A stretch of DNA of 11,763 nt, from NCBI GenBank assembly GCA_947632495.1, contig CANRPL010000042.1, positions 1 to 11,763 of the forward strand. Direction: 5' to 3'. The first letter of the stretch is position 1; every line of letters starts with the position of its first letter. Below the pieces are notes generated by a model. That model was not told the origin of the DNA. It made no database searches and saw only the letters and a program-made list of their open reading frames with translations. This document shows positions 8,101 through 11,763 of this stretch, in pieces. A program made the position numbers and the translations under genes. The DNA is from an uncultured Bacilli bacterium. Its GTDB lineage: Bacteria; Bacillota_I; Bacilli_A; RF39; UBA660.

Positions 8101-8524
8101 CAACTCTAAACTGCATACCAGTACCACAAGTCTGCCAGCTGCCTTGTGGGCTTTTTAGAAATTCTTGTTTAGTCTGTCTTCCGGACCAATATTTACAGCC
8201 TGAACCCATACTAGTAAGTTTACCTAAATCAGTGGAAAACCACAAATCGATAGATCCTAATGCGTTTCCACTTTTGTCGGATGTACATATTTCGTAACTA
8301 CCACCGCTATTTTTGTAGTGGCATCTTTCACCTATTGCATCGACAAGTGTTATACGAATTCCTGAACGATACCAATAACATCCTGCACTTCTACCAGAAC
8401 ATGCACTACCACTACCGCCGCCACCAGTTGATCCAGAGAAATCAGCATATGGTATTTCTATTTTTACTATAAATAAAAGTGCAAAGCAAAGTAGATAAAG
8501 AAAATATTTAACTTTTTTAGTCAT
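5111..8524 (-). CDS. Very large secreted Cys-rich protein of unknown function (left paralogue)
   Basis: I do not recognise a named family; 1137 aa. The start has AGGAGG (8535-8540 on the plus map) 10 nt upstream. Lys residues 3-4 and 6, a hydrophobic core (8-21) and IPYA before DFSG suggest a signal peptide cut near residue 27. A Gly/Ser stretch (31-40) follows. The exported part has 33 Cys, many in near pairs: CEPLEC (461-466), GCGRGGTC (476-483), CDPVVC (540-545), CNLYC (677-681). A Pro-rich hinge (598-612) divides an N-terminal half from a C-terminal half with FPGEI...KGGTVFKWG (689-706), LPWYKWLGYGVPTSF (866-880), NELFGDECEYDPV (938-950), an acidic run (963-973) and FRTIDLIN...GRTRGHNW (983-1013). 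There is no LPxTG and no C-terminal membrane segment, so release or non-covalent surface attachment is likely. It matches the divergent neighbour throughout its length and converges on noc. Confidence 0.9.
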   Translation of the reverse strand: MTKKVKYFLYLLCFALLFIVKIEIPYADFSGSTGGGGSGSACSGRSAGCYWYRSGIRITLVDAIGERCHYKNSGGSYEICTSDKSGNALGSIDLWFSTDLGKLTSMGSGCKYWSGRQTKQEFLKSPQGSWQTCGTGMQFRVVEDVFNTYSFSGWQKAPSGYETKRDNPQNAHFLWEWLNCEIDPKGDSAKKTGCSRTTPNLEPLARILNTMIYNNPGAGNVTKNNIRIDAQGNGKSNLYIQFDQLVGTGVSGTKYDTSGMGKKVYFGLMENYAQSVLGTVAEVEKHFINANYHAEPNYHSYNATVVGYVYAGTDFIIGSADKNGFMAGFYDNATNPEVDYSHSTSEIVSLSSISSLTALPVPLPSYSDKYYSPSKLKTRAKFLSTDANTANVMRLWLDPMGGCGQELTDLINSSKSLATKKTEYARLKTKYASEPDFKDFFNTWEYEDVVFWYNNGVNLTCEPLECIDKAQAIYKGCGRGGTCRIGGVDLPYDDALIKYSNTDGKNDFKITSSNYYKSQFNLIYINMQKKLLSGFLPSTCDPVVCIQGNVNAVHGYFLPNFEANPAHSQYFEWLADATNSDYLRASYWQPIGLGGPQCDPPSPPPCPPDTPNLSACSTSGTTTLKFADTTDTACWVDNGVAYNTISGAQSGSFIKNMTYTHSNTYTAAAGDTITEICNLYCRQEVVFNFPGEIIDVVKGGTVFKWGSGDKYSSDFGTFKISKECAVKPVEISFYEDYSCGTTLHPKTCQRLKTRNSYCNNMTASYQANMWTSSVSTSIKLFYTEATSGVIPANVKYNINGKELKISGPSNMTGFNIACNSTGSNVNPSTAKTSAEYKVDYKDDLNWYGNKDNDEPEPRNTISNDKLPWYKWLGYGVPTSFAIPNGTYGTATGDGKLYVRVSNVGDGTGGIGKHFDLAVKSISGGNSYFDYGCNFKIKNELFGDECEYDPVTGKLINGSPEYCDPEEDEHVDDDPNVQNIDVVFRTIDLINSASQINDAFPGRLGNGRTRGHNWAILTTTDIENILKDGIYSKQPIYQINLNAANINAIRNLNKAARNSGIDPYTEMKVYAYENDTDTTGQTGFYCVDNGTNKFCASRFLTYLATSAPYNKLKGTCIPSGDRTYDRALRYVASDGCAQ
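5490..5566 (-). repeat. 77-nt exact inverted copy of 11687-11763
   Basis: On the minus strand this segment (codons 987-1012, DLIN to GHN) is identical base for base to the last 77 nt of the window, including every synonymous position. Identity also stays high just upstream in the two genes (codons about 930-962, only scattered differences). The match may continue beyond the window edge. The rest of the genes is far more diverged, which points to recent gene conversion or recombination of the 3' parts. Confidence 0.9.
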
Positions 8525-8575
8525 TACAAAATAACCTCCTATTCTTTTTATTTTATATCTTATGTTCTATGAACA

Positions 8576-8603
8576 ATTATAAAAAACAAAGACATTCTGT
8601 CCT
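8576..8603 (-). promoter_or_regulatory. Proximal promoter candidate of the left secreted-protein gene
   Basis: Minus-strand TATAAT (8576-8581), a 16-nt spacer, and AGGACA (8598-8603) as a partial -35. The -35 lies inside the palindromic element at 8598-8624, as an operator would. The leader would be about 45 nt. The poor -35 suggests a need for an activator, or that the distal promoter is the real one. Confidence 0.4.
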
Positions 8604-8604
8604 T
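8581..8604 (-). promoter_or_regulatory. Possible attenuator hairpin in the left gene's leader
   Basis: On the minus strand AAGGACA pairs with TGTCTTT (one G-U) around GAA, followed by G and six T residues: a small intrinsic-terminator shape. It shares AAGGACA with the 3' arm of the larger hairpin at 8598-8624, so the two folds exclude each other. It matters only for transcripts from the distal promoter at 8668-8696. No leader peptide or ligand-binding fold is recognised. Confidence 0.3.
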
Positions 8605-8624
8605 AAGAATTAAACTTAAGGACA
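8598..8624. repeat. Palindromic element, copy 1
   Basis: TGTCCTTAAG (8598-8607) pairs perfectly with CTTAAGGACA (8615-8624) across 7 nt. The 20 nt at 8600-8619 recur exactly, inverted, at 8736-8755 before the right gene. It can be read as a DNA dyad for a regulator or as an RNA hairpin. It ends 75 nt before the left gene's start codon. Confidence 0.75.
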
Positions 8625-8667
8625 AAAGTTTACTATGTTTACTCTATATTCTTCTATTTTCTATATC

Positions 8668-8696
8668 ATTATAACATAAAACTTTTAGTAAGTAAA
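8668..8696 (-). promoter_or_regulatory. Distal promoter of the left secreted-protein gene, extended -10
   Basis: On the minus strand TTTACT (8691-8696), a 17-nt spacer and TATAAT (8668-8673) preceded by TGT, an extended -10. This is the best sigma-A-type promoter in the intergenic region. Its transcript would carry the palindromic element and the attenuator-like hairpin in a leader of roughly 135 nt. Confidence 0.5.
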
Positions 8697-8733
8697 TCTA
8701 ATTTTTTATGTGGCTTTCCTATATTTTTTGTAG

Positions 8734-8755
8734 CTTTAAGTTTAATTCTTAAGGA
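8734..8755. repeat. Palindromic element, copy 2
   Basis: CTTTAAG (8734-8740) faces CTTAAGG (8748-8754) across the same 7-nt spacer TTTAATT; 8736-8755 is the exact reverse complement of 8600-8619. It therefore has the same orientation relative to the right gene as copy 1 has to the left gene, and ends 51 nt before the ATG. TTGTTT and ATAAC follow it, resembling the TTGTTTTTT and ATAAT that follow copy 1, so the two upstream regions look related by descent. No strong -35 is evident for the right gene. Confidence 0.7.
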
Positions 8756-8806
8756 TGTTAGTTGTTTATAACTTATTTAATTTTCTCGTAAAATAGATTG
8801 TGAGTG

Positions 8807-11763
8807 ATGACTTTGAATAATAAATTAAAATATTTCACTTTTTTGGCTTGCCTCTTTTCTTGTTTTATAGTTGGAATTACTAATTTAAATGCTGCAACTG
8901 ATGTTCACAAAGGTGGAGAGGGTAATTCTTTAAAATGTGTAGGAAATTGGTGTGAATGGTCTTATACAGGATTTAGAATCACCATTGTCAAAAAAGATAC
9001 TGGAGAAAGATGTTATTATAATGCTACAACAGGTGAGATGTGCGTTGATGAAAATGGTAATACATTGAAGAGTGGAAAAGAATCTTTGTCAAATGATTTT
9101 TGGTGGTCTGCGATTGCACAAGGATGGACAATTTGGGATACTCGTGATAATAATTATTGCTTTGAATTCAACAAAAAAATTACTAAAATAGAACACGTTT
9201 TAGATGGTGAAAGTTTTGGTACGCTTAAGACAGGATGTGATAGTGCAACGAAAAGCATCAAGGAATTAGGTTTTCCATCAGCACCATATGATCCTGGATA
9301 TAATTCTGATTGGCTAAATTTTTATTGGTCTGATAAACATGTCTCTGTTGGATCTGGATTAAAAATGGGAGCTAGTGAGCAACCACAAAATTTGGCAACA
9401 GTAGTAATACCATATTTGAACTGTAAACAAAATCCAACCAAATATGGTTGTTCAAACGATCCGGATTTAACTATTTTTGATAACATTTTCACTTATTCTT
9501 TCTATGGGTATAATGTTGACTATGCTAAAAAAAATGGTAAACCATACATTAAATCTGAAGATTTAAGTAAGAAAAGTACTGATAATATGTATATCTTGTT
9601 TGAGCAATTAACTGCCGTTGTTACTTCAAATTTTACTGATATGACGGGGGGTAATATTTTAAAAGGTACTGTAGCAGAAGTTGCTTATGTATGTAATAAT
9701 GGTACTTCAAGTAGTAGCAAATACAAATTACAACAACTAACTCCAAATTATACACTAGAGTCTCCAAGTGGATGTGCTTTTGTTAAACCACAAGGAACTT
9801 GGTTAGGTTGGTATGTCGATCCAAAGGAAATGGAAAGGAATTCGTGGGCGGTTGGATGGGAAAATAAATCTCTTTCTTCTTCCAGCACTTATAATACGTA
9901 TGCTGAATCTAAAAATACCACATCATTAACTAACTTTTGGTTTAATCCTGGTAGTCTTTGTACTTCTGAATTAAAAAAAATATTAGAAAGTCCTAGTATG
10001 ACTATGCGTCAAAAGTCTGATGCATACGAGAGGTTAAAAAATAAATATGGTTCTCAATCTACAAGTTATATGTTAAGAAATTGGCCTGATTTTGAAGATG
10101 TAAACTTTTGGTATGCTGGTGGTGCAAATGAAATAAAATGTGAAACCCGTCTTACTTGTGCTCAAAAAGCAAAAGCTATTTATAATGGTTGTGGAGGCGG
10201 TGGTACGTGTAAAATAAAAGGGACTAGCAGAAGCTATGAAAATTCTTTGTTTGAATTTTCTTATGATGACCCTAAAAATGTATCAGATCCTGTAACAAAA
10301 TATATTACAGCTTCAAACTATGATACTAGACAATTTAATAAAATATATATCAAGATGCAACGAGAAATTATTAAAGGATTTATACCAAATAGTTGTGGTG
10401 CAGTTGTCTGTGACCAAGATAATGTTTTAACTATTTTTAAGAGAATACCAACATATGAAACTGATGCTGATTATATAAATTATATGGATTGGTTGACTAA
10501 AGCTACGGGAGCTTCAACATTGATTACTTCAACTTGGAAATTATTAGGCCTTGACCACCCATATTGTAATTTTTCTATTCCTTCGGGATGTAATCCATCG
10601 ACACCAAATTTGGACTGTGGTCCGTCAACAGGTAAAACATTAAAATTTGCTGACTCAAGTGACGAAAAATGCTGGCTTGATAGCGGTGTTGCTTACAAGA
10701 CAACTAGAGGTTTAGTTGGAAGTTATGTTTCTGATTATTCGCGTGGTATTGAAGTATGTAAATTATTCTGCCATGAGGAGGTAGAGTTTAGTTTTCCTGG
10801 TGAAATTACCAATGTTATTAAAGGCGGAACTGTCTTTAAATGGGGAGATGGTGACAAATATGCTGCTGACTATGGTACTTTTAAAGTAAGTAAGGAATGC
10901 GCTGTAAAACAAGCGACAATATCCGAATGGGTAGTAAATGGATGTACCCACCCTGATACGAAGAAAAAATATAGCTGCTATAAAGATCGATTAGCAAATT
11001 GTTCAGGAATTAGAATTACTTATAACGCTAATAGTTGGGCTAGTACTGCTACTGGCAAAATAAAACCATATATAAAGTTATTTTATAAAGACCCTAAAGA
11101 TAAATATAAGATTGATGGTGTAACTTTAAAGACGACGGGCCCTTATAACCCTAAAAATATAAACATGGTTTGTTCTGGAAGAACATGTTCAAATGTTAAT
11201 ACAACGACCGCTAAAACTTCAGCTGAATTTAAAATTGTATATGAAAATACACTTAAATGGTATGGTAATAAGGACACCTCTGAACCCGAAGCACGAAATA
11301 CAATTGCTGATGATAAATTACCTTGGTATAAATATTTAGGCTATGGTGTACCAACTTCCTTTGCTGTTCCAAATGGTGATTATGGAAAGAAAACAGGTCC
11401 ATTTACTGGTGCTGGATATCTATATGTTCAAGTAACTGATGTCGGTGATCAAATTAATTCTGGTAGTGATTATCATTTCGATGATGCCATTATTTCAATG
11501 AATGCAACAGATTATTTCCAATATGGTTGTGATTTCAAGATTAAGAATGAACTATTTGGTGACGAATGTGAATATGATCCAGTAACTGGTAAACTAATTA
11601 GTGGTTCACCAGATCATTGTGATCCTGATGAAGATGATGTTCCAGAAGGAGACCCTGATTCAATTGATGTTGTCTTTAGAACAATCGATTTAATCAATTC
11701 AGCTAGTCAAATTAATGATGCCTTCCCAGGTCGTCTAGGTAATGGTCGTACACGTGGACATAA
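8807..11763 (+). CDS. Very large secreted Cys-rich protein of unknown function (right paralogue), 3' end outside window
   Basis: This frame stays open for 985 codons and leaves the window; the final TAA letters are out of frame (CAT then AA). The family is not recognised. A TGA at 8801-8803 bounds the start. ATG 8807 is used, but TTG 8813 would give MNNKLKYF, aligning exactly with MTKKVKYF of the left copy, with GAGTGA 5 nt before it; no AGGAGG is present. A Lys-containing start, a hydrophobic core and NAA|TD near residue 30 suggest a signal peptide. Blocks shared with the left copy include GFRITI...GERC, NFWYAGG, KAIYNGCGGGGTC, KFADSSDEKCWLDSGVAY, FPGEI...KGGTVFKWG, LPWYKYLGYGVPTSF, NELFGDECEYDPV and FRTIDLIN. 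It has 32 Cys in the exported part seen. The first third is clearly more diverged than the last third. By comparison about 125 residues are missing. Confidence 0.88.
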   Translation, partial: MTLNNKLKYFTFLACLFSCFIVGITNLNAATDVHKGGEGNSLKCVGNWCEWSYTGFRITIVKKDTGERCYYNATTGEMCVDENGNTLKSGKESLSNDFWWSAIAQGWTIWDTRDNNYCFEFNKKITKIEHVLDGESFGTLKTGCDSATKSIKELGFPSAPYDPGYNSDWLNFYWSDKHVSVGSGLKMGASEQPQNLATVVIPYLNCKQNPTKYGCSNDPDLTIFDNIFTYSFYGYNVDYAKKNGKPYIKSEDLSKKSTDNMYILFEQLTAVVTSNFTDMTGGNILKGTVAEVAYVCNNGTSSSSKYKLQQLTPNYTLESPSGCAFVKPQGTWLGWYVDPKEMERNSWAVGWENKSLSSSSTYNTYAESKNTTSLTNFWFNPGSLCTSELKKILESPSMTMRQKSDAYERLKNKYGSQSTSYMLRNWPDFEDVNFWYAGGANEIKCETRLTCAQKAKAIYNGCGGGGTCKIKGTSRSYENSLFEFSYDDPKNVSDPVTKYITASNYDTRQFNKIYIKMQREIIKGFIPNSCGAVVCDQDNVLTIFKRIPTYETDADYINYMDWLTKATGASTLITSTWKLLGLDHPYCNFSIPSGCNPSTPNLDCGPSTGKTLKFADSSDEKCWLDSGVAYKTTRGLVGSYVSDYSRGIEVCKLFCHEEVEFSFPGEITNVIKGGTVFKWGDGDKYAADYGTFKVSKECAVKQATISEWVVNGCTHPDTKKKYSCYKDRLANCSGIRITYNANSWASTATGKIKPYIKLFYKDPKDKYKIDGVTLKTTGPYNPKNINMVCSGRTCSNVNTTTAKTSAEFKIVYENTLKWYGNKDTSEPEARNTIADDKLPWYKYLGYGVPTSFAVPNGDYGKKTGPFTGAGYLYVQVTDVGDQINSGSDYHFDDAIISMNATDYFQYGCDFKIKNELFGDECEYDPVTGKLISGSPDHCDPDEDDVPEGDPDSIDVVFRTIDLINSASQINDAFPGRLGNGRTRGH
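11687..11763 (+). repeat. 77-nt exact inverted copy of 5490-5566
   Basis: The last 77 nt of the window equal the complement of 5490-5566 without mismatch. Just before it there are only three differences over about 23 nt. The two copies are inverted and about 6.1 kb apart, so recombination between them would flip the intervening segment and swap the 3' ends of the two genes. Confidence 0.9.

Larger units (their letters stand above)
8525..8806. other. Divergent intergenic region, very AT-rich, with inverted symmetry
   Basis: This 282-nt stretch separates the two secreted-protein genes and has no convincing gene. It holds the left gene's ribosome binding site and promoters, two inverted copies of a palindromic element (8598-8624 and 8734-8755), and a looser inverted match in the middle (8624-8640, AAAAGTTTACTATGTTT, against the complement of 8673-8689). 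The layout fits an inverted duplication of gene plus upstream region. Confidence 0.7.

Noticed and set aside
8374..8420. Thioester-adhesin-like Cys-Tyr-Trp near the mature N-terminus of the left protein
   Set aside because: No matching Gln-containing second motif is visible, and the right paralogue does not keep the pattern.
8082..8472. Two short plus-strand frames opposite the left secreted-protein gene
   Set aside because: No ribosome binding sites, they overlap each other, and they lie fully within the N-terminal coding region of the larger gene.
5111..8524. Sortase anchoring or lipoprotein attachment of the secreted protein
   Set aside because: No LPxTG-like motif or C-terminal hydrophobic tail; the Cys in the signal peptide core lacks a lipobox followed by a mature N-terminus.
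10763..10951. Minus-strand frame of 62 codons within the right secreted-protein gene
   Set aside because: It is antisense to the conserved FPGEI...KGGTVFKWG block, which is clearly the coding strand.
11761..11763. TAA at the window end as stop of the right gene
   Set aside because: The frame reads GGA CAT AA., and the left paralogue continues GHNW here, so the gene continues outside.
1..11763. Canonical Spo0J parS site, CRISPR array, tRNA or rRNA, insertion sequence
   Set aside because: No TGTTTCACGTGAAACA-like palindrome, spaced repeats, cloverleaf or transposase was seen on reading both strands.

Overview
The window comes from an AT-rich, low-GC Gram-positive-type chromosome. TGG is the only Trp codon and genes end in TAA or TAG, so this is not the Mycoplasma code. 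The order mnmG - rsmG - noc is the chromosome-origin neighbourhood of Bacilli. The lack of sporulation-type genes, the extreme AT content and the large secreted Cys-rich proteins suggest an uncultured gut lineage of Bacilli or a Mycoplasmatota relative such as RF39; that placement is inference.

Left part (75-5046, + strand): mnmG (tRNA uridine-34 modification) overlaps rsmG (16S rRNA m7G methyltransferase) by 14 nt. An AT-rich terminator follows, then a promoter drives a ParB/Noc-family gene. The protein has Noc-type DNA-binding residues, but about 515 low-complexity residues separate its DNA-binding domain from a Noc-like C-terminal dimerisation domain. A 15/16 match to the Noc binding site lies inside rsmG, and three exact half-sites lie around it, two of them in a 22-nt tandem repeat overlapping the noc promoter. 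A very strong internal ribosome binding site within noc could make a second, C-terminal product. The linker carries repeated [S/A/V][F/L]xx[F/Y][F/L]DP motifs, one of which resembles the membrane-targeting N-terminus of Bacillus Noc. The usual soj and spo0J do not follow.

Middle (5044-5110): two short hairpins terminate the converging noc and secreted-protein genes.

Right part (5111-11763): two very large secreted, Cys-rich paralogues of unknown function are transcribed divergently from a 282-nt AT-rich intergenic region. The left copy (1137 aa) is complete. The right copy is open for 985 codons and runs off the window; it has no stop inside the window. They are homologous from end to end, diverged in their N-terminal parts, and nearly identical at DNA level towards the 3' end, including 77 identical nt. 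The intergenic region holds two inverted copies of a palindromic element, one before each gene in the same orientation relative to transcription, a clear promoter for the left gene, and a possible attenuator hairpin.

The two most promising unusual systems are the expanded Noc with its local binding-site cluster and internal start, and the divergent secreted pair with converted 3' ends and a shared regulatory element.
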